The notes beneath the pieces were generated by a model that was not told the DNA's origin, ran no database searches, and was given only the letters and a program-made list of their open reading frames with translations. The position numbers and the translations under genes were made by a program. DNA of 64,000 nucleotides from Thermodesulfovibrio sp. 3462-1 (lineage in GTDB: Bacteria; Nitrospirota; Thermodesulfovibrionia; Thermodesulfovibrionales; Thermodesulfovibrionaceae): assembly GCF_040451425.1 (NCBI RefSeq), contig NZ_CP144374.1:248001-312000 (forward strand). The letters run 5' to 3'. Of this stretch, positions 18,559 through 28,028 are shown one piece after another; the first letter of the stretch is position 1; each line of letters begins with the position of its first letter.

Positions 18559-19872
18559 ATGAAAAAAGCCTATTTGAGTATAGAGGGAAATATTGTAAAA
18601 GCTATTATACCTAAAAAAGACATTGAAGATGCTGAATTTTCAGAATTTTCTCGGGATGAAATCTTTGGATTCATTAAAGAGTATTCAATAAAAGAGCTGT
18701 ATATTTCAGTCTTCTTCTCAGATCTATACACATTTAAATTTTCTCTGCCTTTTCAAATTCCTGAAAAGAAAAAAATTCTTGAAAAACTTGTATTTAATGA
18801 AATAAGAAAAAGATCTCCATCTTTGCAGCAGTTTTCATTCATCTATGAAAAATACACAACTGAGGCAAGAACCTGGATAAGATGTTATGTGGTGCCTGAG
18901 TCTTCCTATCAATTTATTGAGGAACTTATCGAAGCAAAAATTAATATAAAAGCTCTTTATCCAATGCATATTCCTTTAATTTTTTTTATAAACTCTGATT
19001 CAGAACTCGCAGAAAAAAACAAAATAGTGTGTTTTGTTTCTGGAACATCAAGATTTTTATTCATTTTTGAAAAATCAGAGATGCTTATTATGAGAGAGTT
19101 TGAAGGGAGAGAGAGTTTAACCGATGAAGATACAGTTAATATCAATATGACAGTGAACTATTCAATACAGAATCTAAGAGTAACTCCTGAAGAGATTATT
19201 TTTATTGGCACAAAACATAAGGAAGTTTCAGGACTTATTCTTCCACACAGGTTTCTGTCAGTATTGCCAGAAAATGAGAAATATGCCATTCCGCTGAGCA
19301 TGGTATTGTTTGAAGAGAATCTAAAAAAGAGAAGCATCCTACCACAGTCATACAGAAAATTTAAAAAAACAATGAAATACTTAAACTATGCAAGTTTAGT
19401 ATTATTGATGGCTGCTGTAGTTTTATTTGGATACAATATAGTGTATCTTTATGATTTAAACTCCCTTTACCATTCGCTTAATTCCCAAAAACAATATATA
19501 TTACAGCATAAACAAGAATTTATTAATCTTCAACAAAGCATTAAAAAATATGAAACTGAGTTAAAACCTTTTCAGGATTTACGAAACAAAAGAAATTCTA
19601 TTATTGATACAAGAGCTCTTCTTATGAAACTTATTCAGGCTAAAACAGAATTAATTTATCTGGACTCTATAGAAATTGATCCTGAGAAATTGGAAATAAA
19701 AATAAAGGGTAAAAGCACAGGTAAAAATTTTTCCGAAAGACAGATTTCTTACTTAAAATTTAAGGAACTTCTTTCTCAAAGGGGATTTAAAATTACAAAT
19801 GAAAAATTGGATATTACAAAAGGAGACCTTAGCATAGATGCAGTTTATGAGTATTCAGGAATTTTACAATAA
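18559..19872 (+). CDS. Pilus/secretion assembly protein, PilM-PilN (GspL/MshI)-like fusion
   Basis: A 437-residue protein. Residues 1-250 resemble the actin-like cytoplasmic domain of PilM, MshI or GspL, with weak sequence conservation. A single membrane segment (about 277-295) is followed by a coiled region (300-345) and a C-terminal domain of PilN type ending near 437. The layout, cytoplasmic actin-like domain then TM then periplasmic ferredoxin-like domain, is that of GspL. In the assembly machine it would link the ATPase to the periplasmic alignment complex. First gene of the operon that reaches 26591. The assignment rests on topology and on the neighbours. Confidence 0.72.
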   Translation: MKKAYLSIEGNIVKAIIPKKDIEDAEFSEFSRDEIFGFIKEYSIKELYISVFFSDLYTFKFSLPFQIPEKKKILEKLVFNEIRKRSPSLQQFSFIYEKYTTEARTWIRCYVVPESSYQFIEELIEAKINIKALYPMHIPLIFFINSDSELAEKNKIVCFVSGTSRFLFIFEKSEMLIMREFEGRESLTDEDTVNINMTVNYSIQNLRVTPEEIIFIGTKHKEVSGLILPHRFLSVLPENEKYAIPLSMVLFEENLKKRSILPQSYRKFKKTMKYLNYASLVLLMAAVVLFGYNIVYLYDLNSLYHSLNSQKQYILQHKQEFINLQQSIKKYETELKPFQDLRNKRNSIIDTRALLMKLIQAKTELIYLDSIEIDPEKLEIKIKGKSTGKNFSERQISYLKFKELLSQRGFKITNEKLDITKGDLSIDAVYEYSGILQ

Positions 19873-20365
19873 AAAAATAGGCAGAAAACTTCTCTTTGTA
19901 ACCATTGTTTATGCTATTGTTATGGTTCTTCTTTATGTTTTTATTTATCTTAACAAAACAGAGCAAGCCCTGAAGGAAGATTATGCCTTGATAACAAAAT
20001 TAGACAACAAGATAACTCAGGGCATTAGATTTAAAAGAATACTTGAAAATATAACAGTACCTGAAAGAAAAGATTCAGAAATTTTAGCAGCCCAATTTCT
20101 TGATAATCTGAAATCAAGATTTCCTGAAATTAACATAGAAATATCGAATATACAAAAAGAACAAAAACAATTAAGCTATGATATAACTTTGAAAGCTGAA
20201 ACTTTATGGAATAGAGTTGTTGATATTTTAAGCTTTCTTGAAGAGACAGAATATCCCTTGATTTTCATTAAATCAGTAGCTCTTTCTTCTAAGGGCAATA
20301 CAACAGGTATTGATATCAAAGCTCATTTAAAGTTATTTTATCAAGAAAGTGAGAAAAGAACTTAA
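19838..20365 (+). CDS. PilO/MshJ (GspM)-like alignment protein
   Basis: A 175-residue bitopic membrane protein: short cytoplasmic start, one TM helix (about residues 18-38), a coiled segment, then a small periplasmic alpha/beta domain. This is the plan of PilO, MshJ and GspM, which dimerise with PilN/GspL. It overlaps the preceding gene by 35 bases; AAGGAG lies 12 bases upstream of the ATG at 19838, and a second in-frame ATG is at 19847. Sequence identity to known families is too low to call by eye; position in the operon carries most of the weight. Confidence 0.65.
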   Translation: MQFMSIQEFYNKKIGRKLLFVTIVYAIVMVLLYVFIYLNKTEQALKEDYALITKLDNKITQGIRFKRILENITVPERKDSEILAAQFLDNLKSRFPEINIEISNIQKEQKQLSYDITLKAETLWNRVVDILSFLEETEYPLIFIKSVALSSKGNTTGIDIKAHLKLFYQESEKRT

Positions 20366-20777
20366 AATATCAATTGCTATTTTTATAATCTCCCTTTTAG
20401 GCTTAGGAGTTTCTTTGAAGATAAAACCTTTGAGCGTTGTCTCTCCAAATGAAAAAAACATGTTAGAGTATGCTTTTCCAGAGATAACAATTAAGGAGAG
20501 AGTCCGTATTTCTTATAGTAGTTTACAAAATCCCTTTGAAACCTCAAAAATAGTAGAAGCTAAAAAAAACCCTAAAGAGTCGGTTGTTAAAGAAGCTCCT
20601 TTACCTGTGCTGTCATTTATCTATGAAGGCAGGAATAAGTATGCTGTAATAGGAGATTCAATTGTCAGAGAGGGAGACTCAATCAATGGATACCAAGTAA
20701 AAGCCATATTTAAAGATAAAGTTTTAATTAAAAATAAACAGGGAGAAACAAAATGGCTAAAGTTAGAAAATTATTAA
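20349..20777 (+). CDS. PilP/GspC/MshK-like periplasmic protein
   Basis: A 142-residue protein with an N-terminal membrane anchor (about residues 7-23), a proline- and lysine-rich linker and a C-terminal HR-like domain. The ending AVIGDSIVREGDSINGYQV, then a KVLIKNKQGETKWLKL strand pair, is the typical beta fold of GspC and PilP that docks onto the secretin N0 domain. Start is GTG at 20349 inside the 3' end of the preceding gene. It directly precedes the secretin gene, which supports the assignment. Confidence 0.7.
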   Translation: MRKELKISIAIFIISLLGLGVSLKIKPLSVVSPNEKNMLEYAFPEITIKERVRISYSSLQNPFETSKIVEAKKNPKESVVKEAPLPVLSFIYEGRNKYAVIGDSIVREGDSINGYQVKAIFKDKVLIKNKQGETKWLKLENY

Positions 20778-22372
20778 TATTGCTTCTTTTATTATTCATG
20801 TATGCCTGCAGTAGCACTCAAATGAAAGGAGAAATAAAGATTCCTCAGATTGAGCTTCCTAAAAAAGAAGAAACAGTAAAAAAAGAAGTTTTCCCAGACT
20901 TCAGAATAGAGCAAGAGGATATAACCCCACTTAAGATGAAAAGGGTTTCTGTAAATGCAAGACAAAGTTCTTTAAGGGATATATTGATTGTTTTGTGTAG
21001 AGATGCTGGTTTAAATCTTGTTATTGAAAAAGGGGTAGATCCAAATGTCCCAGTAACAGTAGTTTTAAACAATGTTACATTAAAAGATGCTCTTGAGGCA
21101 GTTTTTTCCTCAACTGATTATTTTTATAAAATTGAAAGAAATGTGCTTACAGTAAAAGATACTGATACAAAAATATTTCACCTTAGCACAATTCCAATTC
21201 AACAAAATTATTCAACAGATGTTGGTGGAGACATTCTTGGTGGTGTAACAGGCCAGCTACCAGGTATAACTACAGGCACTACAGGAGGAACTACAGGAGG
21301 AACTACAGGAGGCACAGCAACTACAATACTTAAAGGGAATGTATCAAAATCTGAAAAAACAGATGATACAGCATATAAATTCTGGGATTCAATTGAGAAA
21401 GCACTTTCTACAATTCTTGGAGTATCAGATACTAAAACAATTCCACAGCAAGTAGCTTCATTGCAATTAGGTACTTCAATGCCTCGTGAAAACTATGTAA
21501 TAAATAGAATGACAGGAACAGTGATGGTTACAGCAACAAAGAAAAATATAAAAAAAGTTGAAGAGTATATTGAAACAGTGAAAAAGGTTATGGCAAGACA
21601 GGTCCTTATAGAAGCCAAAGTCATAGAGGTTGCACTTTCAAAATCTTTAAAATACGGAATTGATTGGTCTTTTTTAAGAGAGTGGAGTCATGGCACACAT
21701 AACTGGAGCATTGGTGGGAGCACATCAGGCTTTACAAATGTAATAGGTGGTGATAGCCCATACTCTTTGGGTAAATTTTCATTGACAACAACTGCTATAA
21801 AAGATTTTTCAGCTTTAATAAAAGCTCTTGGACAATTTGGAGATGTAAGAACCCTGTCAAATCCTCGTGTAAGTATAATGAATGGACAGACTTCGCTTTT
21901 TACAGTTGGAAGAAATTACTCGTTTATATCAAAGGTTCAGAGCAATGTTACAACATCCGGAACAGGTTCTCCGATAATAACTTATACAGTAGAAACAGGC
22001 AATCTTCTTTCAGGACTTATTATTGGAATAGTTCCTTACATTGATGAAAATGGAGAAATTTCTCTCACAATTACTCCAATAGTCTCTAAGCTTATAGATA
22101 TGAAAACAGCAACTTTTGGTTCTTCAGGTAGTGAAACAGTAATCCAGCTTCCAAATGTTGATTTAAGAGAACTAAGCACAACAGTAAAGGTAAAAGATGG
22201 TGAAATTATAATAATTGGTGGAATGATTAAAAAGGAGGAAACTCTATCAGAAAATAAAGTGCCACTCTTAGGAGATATTCCTATGGTTGGTGAGCTTTTT
22301 AAAAGTAAAGATAAGGAAGAGATAAATACTGAGCTTGTAATACTTCTGCAGCCAAGGATTATTTCACAATGA
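20753..22372 (+). CDS. Secretin, MshL/PilQ/GspD-like outer-membrane channel lipoprotein
   Basis: A 539-residue outer-membrane secretin. A lipoprotein signal with lipobox-type MYACS (lipid cysteine 19) is followed by an N0/STN-like domain (KRVSVNARQSSLRDILIVL), an N1-type segment, a Gly/Thr-rich linker (about 160-195) and the secretin core with VEEYIETVKKVMARQVLIEA, DVRTLSNPRVSIMNGQ and the closing PLLGDIPMVGELF. Domain order and size fit MshL of MSHA pili better than GspD, which has more N domains. It overlaps the preceding gene by 25 bases and the ATPase by 4. Confidence 0.9.
   Translation: MAKVRKLLILLLLLFMYACSSTQMKGEIKIPQIELPKKEETVKKEVFPDFRIEQEDITPLKMKRVSVNARQSSLRDILIVLCRDAGLNLVIEKGVDPNVPVTVVLNNVTLKDALEAVFSSTDYFYKIERNVLTVKDTDTKIFHLSTIPIQQNYSTDVGGDILGGVTGQLPGITTGTTGGTTGGTTGGTATTILKGNVSKSEKTDDTAYKFWDSIEKALSTILGVSDTKTIPQQVASLQLGTSMPRENYVINRMTGTVMVTATKKNIKKVEEYIETVKKVMARQVLIEAKVIEVALSKSLKYGIDWSFLREWSHGTHNWSIGGSTSGFTNVIGGDSPYSLGKFSLTTTAIKDFSALIKALGQFGDVRTLSNPRVSIMNGQTSLFTVGRNYSFISKVQSNVTTSGTGSPIITYTVETGNLLSGLIIGIVPYIDENGEISLTITPIVSKLIDMKTATFGSSGSETVIQLPNVDLRELSTTVKVKDGEIIIIGGMIKKEETLSENKVPLLGDIPMVGELFKSKDKEEINTELVILLQPRIISQ
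21278..21313 (+). repeat. Three tandem 12-bp repeats in the secretin gene
   Basis: Unit ACTACAGGAGGA (last copy ends in C) encodes Thr-Thr-Gly-Gly three times, forming a flexible linker between the periplasmic N domains and the secretin core. Such in-frame units can vary in copy number between strains. Confidence 0.85.
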
Positions 22373-24009
22373 GACTTGGTGACCTTTTATTAGAAAAAAA
22401 ATTAATAACTCCTGATGAACTTAACATAGCTCTTAATGTTCAGAAAATTACAGGTCAGGTTCTCGGAAAATGTTTAATATCACTTGGATTTATTACATCT
22501 TCAGAGCTTGCAGAAGTTCTTGCAGTTCAGCATGGGCTTGAATACATAAATCTCAGAGACTATCCAATTGAAACAGAACTTCTTAAAGCTTTTCCCAAAG
22601 ATGTTACTGAGTCAGCAAGATTTCTTCCAATTGAAGAAAAAGAGGAAGTTATTAAGATTGCAGTTACTGATCCAAGCAATATTGTTGCTTTAGATAAAGT
22701 AAAATCAATAACAGGCAAAAGGGCAAAGGCCTGTCTTACAGATGAAGAAGGTTTTATAGATACTCTTGAAAAAGCTTACTATTTCCTGGAAAATCCTACA
22801 GAAAAAATCATAGAAAATGCAATAAATGCAACCTTAGGGACAGGTGCAGCACCTCCTGAAATTTTTCCTAAGATTGTTGATGCAATTTTAGCAGAAGGAA
22901 TAAGAAGAGGAGCTACAGATATACACATAAACATAAATGCTGGAGTTGTAACAATCTTTTATAGAGTTGATGGTATATTAAATGAAGGTTATTTCCTTCC
23001 AAGACTGCTACATACAGGAGTTGTATCAAGAATAAAAATTCTTTCAAGGCTTGATATAGCAGAGCAAAGACTTCCTCAGGATGGTTCATTTATTTTTACA
23101 CTTGCAGGCAAAAAATATGAGGTAAGAGTATCAACTATTCCTACAGTAGAAGGAGAAAGCGTTGTAATGAGGCTACTTTTCGGTGCTTCAGAGGAGTTCT
23201 ACAGTCTAACCAAGCTTGGTTTTAGTGAATCACTTGCTTTAAGATTAAAAGAGATTATAAAAAAACCAAACGGTATAATTCTTGTTGTTGGACCTACAGG
23301 TTCTGGAAAAAGCACAACTCTTTATGCATTAATAAGAGAAATTAATAGACTTCAAAGGTCTGTTATAACAATTGAAGATCCTGTTGAGTATAGAATTAGT
23401 TTTGTAAAGCAAAGCGAAGTAAATGAAAGGATTGGATATAACTTTGCACTTGCTGGAAGAAACTTTATGAGACATGACCCTGATATAATTCTTCTTGGTG
23501 AGATTCGTGATGAAGAAACAACACGCATTGCAATAAGAGCATCAATTACAGGACATCTTGTTTTGAGCACTCTTCATACTTCGGATGCGGTAAGTGCTGT
23601 TCCAAGGCTTTATGATCTTGGTGCAGACAGATTTCTTCTGAGTTCATCTTTGACTGCTGTGCTAAGTCAAAGACTTTTAAGAAAAATATGCCCCTTTTGT
23701 AAAACTTCAAGAGATTTAAATGAAAGAGAAAAAGAAATTTTTGCTTCTTCAGGAATAAAGCTGGATAAGATTTATTATGCTAAAGGATGCAAGATGTGTA
23801 GGAATACTGGATACTTAGGAAGAGTAGCAATAGGAGAACTGATGACAGTAAATGAAAAAATAAGGGAGATGATTTATGAAGGAGCTTCTTTTAACTCTCT
23901 TACAAAAGCTGCAGCTGAAGGAGGAATGCTCCCAATTAGGATTGATGGATTGAGGAAAGTTGCAGAAGGAATTTCAACACTTGAGGAGGTTGAAAGGGTT
24001 TTAGGATGA
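22369..24009 (+). CDS. Type II secretion/type IV pilus assembly ATPase, GspE/MshE family
   Basis: A 546-residue cytoplasmic assembly ATPase. The N-terminal GspE-N domain (MRLGDLLLEKKLITPDEL to about 140) binds the GspL-like partner. The motor has Walker A GPTGSGKST (about 307), Asp box TIEDPVEY, Walker B LLGEIRDEET and His box STLHTSDA. A four-cysteine zinc knob CPFC...CKMC (about 440-480) marks the GspE/PilB/MshE extension-ATPase clade rather than the retraction ATPase PilT. ATGA overlap with the secretin and with the next gene. Confidence 0.94.
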   Translation: MRLGDLLLEKKLITPDELNIALNVQKITGQVLGKCLISLGFITSSELAEVLAVQHGLEYINLRDYPIETELLKAFPKDVTESARFLPIEEKEEVIKIAVTDPSNIVALDKVKSITGKRAKACLTDEEGFIDTLEKAYYFLENPTEKIIENAINATLGTGAAPPEIFPKIVDAILAEGIRRGATDIHININAGVVTIFYRVDGILNEGYFLPRLLHTGVVSRIKILSRLDIAEQRLPQDGSFIFTLAGKKYEVRVSTIPTVEGESVVMRLLFGASEEFYSLTKLGFSESLALRLKEIIKKPNGIILVVGPTGSGKSTTLYALIREINRLQRSVITIEDPVEYRISFVKQSEVNERIGYNFALAGRNFMRHDPDIILLGEIRDEETTRIAIRASITGHLVLSTLHTSDAVSAVPRLYDLGADRFLLSSSLTAVLSQRLLRKICPFCKTSRDLNEREKEIFASSGIKLDKIYYAKGCKMCRNTGYLGRVAIGELMTVNEKIREMIYEGASFNSLTKAAAEGGMLPIRIDGLRKVAEGISTLEEVERVLG

Positions 24010-25220
24010 ATATTTTCATGTACAGAGCTGTTACCGAAGAAGGAAAAGTTTTTAGAAGTTTTATAAAGGCAAACAATTATGAAGAAGCAATGCAGCTTCT
24101 GACAATGAAAAACATTTATGTTTTATCAATGTTAGAAATACCAAAGATTTTATCCCCTTTTATCAGCTTTTTCTCAGGCAAAATAAAAAATATTCATTTA
24201 ATTGAATTTTCAAAAAATCTCTCAATAATGCTTAAAGCAGGAGTGCCTCTCACAGCAGCCCTTGCAGATATCGCTGAAAACATGACAAACCAGAGATTCA
24301 AAAGAATAATTTTAGATATAAAAGACATGATTGAAAAAGGAATGCCCTTTAATGAAGCAATATCAATGCAAAAAGATGTTTTTCCTCGAGTTGTTCAATA
24401 TCTTATAAAAGTCGGAGAAGAAACAGGTCGTCTTGACAGAAGCCTTAGTGAGATAGCGGATTATTTTCAAAGAATTGAGGATTTAAGAACAGCCATAAAA
24501 AGAGCTCTTATTTATCCTATTTTTGCTACAGTGGTTTCTTTTGGTGCTGTTTGTTTCTGGCTTATTTATGTTCTGCCAAAAATTGTAAATGCAATGCAGG
24601 GCATGGGAGTAAAGATTCCTTTTATTACACAAATTATGGTTCAAATCGGTGCCCTACTGGCAAAGTTTTTTTATCTTTTGCCTGTCATACCTTTAATTTT
24701 TGTTCTTTCAATGCCTTTAATCAAAAAAAATAAAAAATTGAAATGGATAAAAGACTTCCTTTCGTTTAAATTGCCCATAATAAAAGAAATATTTTATAAT
24801 AGAGCAGTTGCTCTCTTTACAGAGCAGTTTCGCATTCTCACTGTAGCAGGTATTCCAATAGACAATGCTCTTGACATGACAGCAGAAGTTGTTAACAATG
24901 AAATAATGAAAAAAGCAATAAATAATGCAAAAGAGAGAATTACTATAGGAGAAAGAATTTCACAATCTCTTAAAGACCAGAAAATTTTCCCGCCTATGGT
25001 AATCAGGCTTATAAACATAGGTGAAACTTCAGGAAATCTTGACGAACAGCTTGGATTTTTAACTAATTATTACACTTCAAAACTTCAGGAATACTCTGTG
25101 AGGCTTGGCAAAATCATAGAGCCTGTAATGATTTTATTTATCGGTTTATTTTTTGCAATAATTTTAATCAGTCTTTTAAGTCCTCTTTATGATTTAATTT
25201 CAAAACTTGGAGGACAGTAG
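24006..25220 (+). CDS. Inner-membrane platform protein, GspF/PilC/MshG family
   Basis: A 404-residue polytopic protein with two repeats of the T2SSF domain. The first repeat starts near SIMLKAGVPLTAALADIAE and includes VPLTAAL, the second near RILTVAGIPIDNALDMTAE; membrane segments lie at about 165-190, 215-235 and 375-395. It converts ATPase motion to pilin extraction in the family. Starts at an ATGA overlap and ends in a TAGTG overlap with the ExeA-like gene. Confidence 0.93.
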   Translation: MNIFMYRAVTEEGKVFRSFIKANNYEEAMQLLTMKNIYVLSMLEIPKILSPFISFFSGKIKNIHLIEFSKNLSIMLKAGVPLTAALADIAENMTNQRFKRIILDIKDMIEKGMPFNEAISMQKDVFPRVVQYLIKVGEETGRLDRSLSEIADYFQRIEDLRTAIKRALIYPIFATVVSFGAVCFWLIYVLPKIVNAMQGMGVKIPFITQIMVQIGALLAKFFYLLPVIPLIFVLSMPLIKKNKKLKWIKDFLSFKLPIIKEIFYNRAVALFTEQFRILTVAGIPIDNALDMTAEVVNNEIMKKAINNAKERITIGERISQSLKDQKIFPPMVIRLINIGETSGNLDEQLGFLTNYYTSKLQEYSVRLGKIIEPVMILFIGLFFAIILISLLSPLYDLISKLGGQ

Positions 25221-26044
25221 TGGAATATTATGAGTTCTATAAATTTAAAGAAGACCCCTTTGGGATAACTCCTGATCCAGATTTCTTTTATCCTTCAAAA
25301 ACCCATATGGAAGCTTTTGAATCTATCCGATATCTTATTCAGAAGGGTGAAGGATTTATGCTTGTTACAGGAAATCCTGGAACAGGGAAAACAACGCTTA
25401 TAAGAAAATTCTTAAGAAACTTTAAAGAAGAAAATATCTTACCAATTGTTATCTACAATTCCTCTCTTACTCCTGAGGAGTTGCTCAAAGGAATAATTGA
25501 GAAATTAAGTAAAAACGACAATCAGATTGATTTAAACAAATTTCAAAGCAAGTTATCAATGATTGAATTTCTATCAGAGTATCTCAAAAATAAAAAACTC
25601 TCAGGTTATAAAAATATTCTTATAATTGATGAAGCCCAGGACATGCCTGAGGAAACTCTCACTGAAATAAAACATCTTTCAAATATTGAAACAGAAAAGG
25701 AAAAACTTTTTCAGATTATTCTATTTGCTCAGCCTTATTTTGAAGACCTTCTTGCAAAACCTAAATATTCACAAATAAACCAGAGAATAAGCCTTAAAGT
25801 AAGGCTTTATCCTTTAAGTAAGGAAGAAGTCGGAGAGTATGTAAAATTCAGACTCCAGACAGTAGCAGAAACACCTGTGTATTTTAAGAAATCAGCTATA
25901 AGAAAAATATACAAGGCATCAAAAGGAATTCCAAGACTTATAAATCTTATATGTTCCAGAGCCTTAATGGTTGGATATATTAAGAATTCGTATAAAATAA
26001 AAAAATCCTATGTAAAACTTGCTGTAAAGCATCTTCATTTGTAA
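25220..26044 (+). CDS. ExeA/MshM-type AAA ATPase
   Basis: A 274-residue AAA+ protein with N-terminal MEYYEFYKFKEDPFGITPDP, the standard start of ExeA/MshM proteins, Walker A GNPGTGKTT and Walker B ILIIDEAQDM. ExeA helps secretin assembly in Aeromonas, and MshM lies in MSHA operons. This copy ends after the ATPase module and lacks the peptidoglycan-binding tail of long ExeA. Start is GTG overlapping the previous stop by 1 base. Confidence 0.88.
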   Translation: MEYYEFYKFKEDPFGITPDPDFFYPSKTHMEAFESIRYLIQKGEGFMLVTGNPGTGKTTLIRKFLRNFKEENILPIVIYNSSLTPEELLKGIIEKLSKNDNQIDLNKFQSKLSMIEFLSEYLKNKKLSGYKNILIIDEAQDMPEETLTEIKHLSNIETEKEKLFQIILFAQPYFEDLLAKPKYSQINQRISLKVRLYPLSKEEVGEYVKFRLQTVAETPVYFKKSAIRKIYKASKGIPRLINLICSRALMVGYIKNSYKIKKSYVKLAVKHLHL

Positions 26045-26045
26045 A

Positions 26046-26591
26046 ATGGAAAAAATTACTCTAATTAACAAAGTAGAACTTTTATGGGATAACATTGATG
26101 AGCTAAGAAAGCTTGTTGAAAGGATAGATTCAATTTTTAAAAATTTCCCTGAAGTTTTTAAAGAAACGATGTTACTGGCAACACAGGTAAAAGAACTAAT
26201 CATAAAAATTGATCCCTTTGTTGATATTTATTCTAAGAAAGTTTGCGCCACATGCAGTAATATCTGCTGTTTAAACAAAAACAGTCGCTATGAATATGAC
26301 GATTTAATTTATGTTTTAGCATTAAGAGAAAAATTTCCTCTGCCTCCGAGAAATCTTAAAGAAAAACAACCATGTTATCTTCTTACAAAAAAGGGATGTA
26401 AAATTCCACGATATCTTCGTCCTCTTAGATGTAATTGGTATTTCTGTAAAGATCTCTTAGAAGAAATGCAGACTGCACATGCCCGTGTTTTCAGAGAATT
26501 TTCAAACACTTTTAATAAAATGCTTTATTTAAGGCAGCAGATGCTTAACTCTTTCTTCCAATTACTATCCAATCTTAAGAGTGACATATAA
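26046..26591 (+). CDS. Cysteine-cluster protein at end of pilus operon
   Basis: A 181-residue protein with an N-terminal helical region (1-70) and a cysteine cluster: CATCSNICC near residue 72, then CYLLTKKGCKIPRYLRPLRCNWYFC. The C-terminal part has the YkgJ-like spacing of a putative Fe- or Zn-binding site. Start ATG 1 base after the preceding stop, so it is coupled to the assembly operon. Its role there is unknown. The 3' end overlaps the convergent degP gene by 27 bases. Confidence 0.72.
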   Translation: MEKITLINKVELLWDNIDELRKLVERIDSIFKNFPEVFKETMLLATQVKELIIKIDPFVDIYSKKVCATCSNICCLNKNSRYEYDDLIYVLALREKFPLPPRNLKEKQPCYLLTKKGCKIPRYLRPLRCNWYFCKDLLEEMQTAHARVFREFSNTFNKMLYLRQQMLNSFFQLLSNLKSDI

Positions 26592-28016
26592 GACTCTACC
26601 GTTTCTGTAAAACCATACAACAGCTTCATTTTTGATATTTTTTGCTATTTTTGAAAAGTCTTTTACATTGTTAATTTTTTCATTATTAATTTCTATAATC
26701 ACATCTCCTTGTGAAAGTATTCCTTCAGCAGGGCAGCCTGGCTCAATTGATACTACAACAACTCCTTTAATTTTTTTAGGAATGTTTAATTCATTTCTTA
26801 TTTTGTCTGTTAGATTATCAACATGAATACCTGCCAGAACATTGTCTGTCTGAGAAAGCTGCTTTTCGCTGGGAAGTTCACCTATGGTAGCAGTTATTGT
26901 ATAATGTTTTCCATTTCTTATTATCTCCATCTGAACTGTTTTTCCAGGAGGACTACTTACTACCATGTTTCTGAGATGAGCAGAATCCTCTACTTCTTTA
27001 CCATCAAAGCTGATGATAATGTCCTTTCTCATAAGTCCTGCTTTTTCAGCAGGGCTGCCTTCATCAACATCTGTAACAACAGCGCCTTTTAGTTCTTTCA
27101 ATTTTGCCATTTTTGCCATTTCGGGATCTATATCTTGAACAGTTACACCAAGCCATCCACGAATTACTTTCTTATACTTGATAAGACTTTCCATTACAGT
27201 CTTTGCCATGTTGCTTGGAATTGCAAAACCAATTCCCTGATATCCTCCTGTTGTGCTAAATATCGCTGTATTTATTCCAACAAGTTCTCCACGAACATTC
27301 ACAAGAGGACCACCTGAATTTCCTGGATTAATTGCTGCATCTGTCTGAATAAAGTCTTCATAATCAGAGATTCCTACATTTGCTCTACCAGTAGCACTAA
27401 CAATACCACTTGTTACAGTAAGGCTTAATCCATAGGGATTTCCAATTGCTATTACTGTTTCTCCAACCTTTAGTTTGTCCGAATCACCCAATTTAATTGG
27501 ATGTAATCCTTCTGCTTTTATTTTTATCACTGCAATATCAGTTTTTGCATCATAACCAATTACAGTTCCATCATAAACCCTTTTGTCATAAAGCTTTACT
27601 TTAATCTCATCAGCACCTTTAATTACATGATAGTTTGTGAGAATATATCCTGAAGAATCAACAATCACTCCTGAACCAAGTGATGTTTGCGTATATTCTC
27701 TTTGTTTGAAAAATTCTCCAAATTCCTCATCAAAAAATCTTCTGAAAAAAGGATCACTGAAAGGAAAAGGAATTCCTGGTCTTTTAATCTTTTTTGTAGT
27801 GTAAATGTTTACTACTGACGGTCTTACAGCCTGAATAACCTCTGCCATGGCATTGCTTATTTTTGACAAAATTTCTTGAGACTCCTTAGAAATCTTATAA
27901 TCCTCTGAAAATCCCTTGTTCTGAATATCAAATTTTGAAGCAATTATAAGCCCTACTGTAATACCTATAACAAGAAAAATGATACCTGAAAGAAGAATTT
28001 TTTTACTTTTTATCAT
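26565..28016 (-). CDS. degP: Do family serine endopeptidase (DegP/HtrA)
   Basis: A 483-residue periplasmic protease-chaperone. An N-terminal hydrophobic segment (7-26) acts as signal or anchor. The trypsin-like domain has His in TNYHVIKG, Asp in TDIAVIKI and Ser in GNSGGPL, so the triad is intact. Two PDZ domains follow (about 285-375 and 390-480; the first includes GWLGVTVQDI). GGAGGAAG precedes the ATG. It is the last gene of a long leftward run, after the aldolase gene. It handles envelope protein folding stress in the family. Confidence 0.94.
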   Translation of the reverse strand: MIKSKKILLSGIIFLVIGITVGLIIASKFDIQNKGFSEDYKISKESQEILSKISNAMAEVIQAVRPSVVNIYTTKKIKRPGIPFPFSDPFFRRFFDEEFGEFFKQREYTQTSLGSGVIVDSSGYILTNYHVIKGADEIKVKLYDKRVYDGTVIGYDAKTDIAVIKIKAEGLHPIKLGDSDKLKVGETVIAIGNPYGLSLTVTSGIVSATGRANVGISDYEDFIQTDAAINPGNSGGPLVNVRGELVGINTAIFSTTGGYQGIGFAIPSNMAKTVMESLIKYKKVIRGWLGVTVQDIDPEMAKMAKLKELKGAVVTDVDEGSPAEKAGLMRKDIIISFDGKEVEDSAHLRNMVVSSPPGKTVQMEIIRNGKHYTITATIGELPSEKQLSQTDNVLAGIHVDNLTDKIRNELNIPKKIKGVVVVSIEPGCPAEGILSQGDVIIEINNEKINNVKDFSKIAKNIKNEAVVWFYRNGRVLYVTLKIG

Positions 28017-28028
28017 CTTCTTCCTCCT

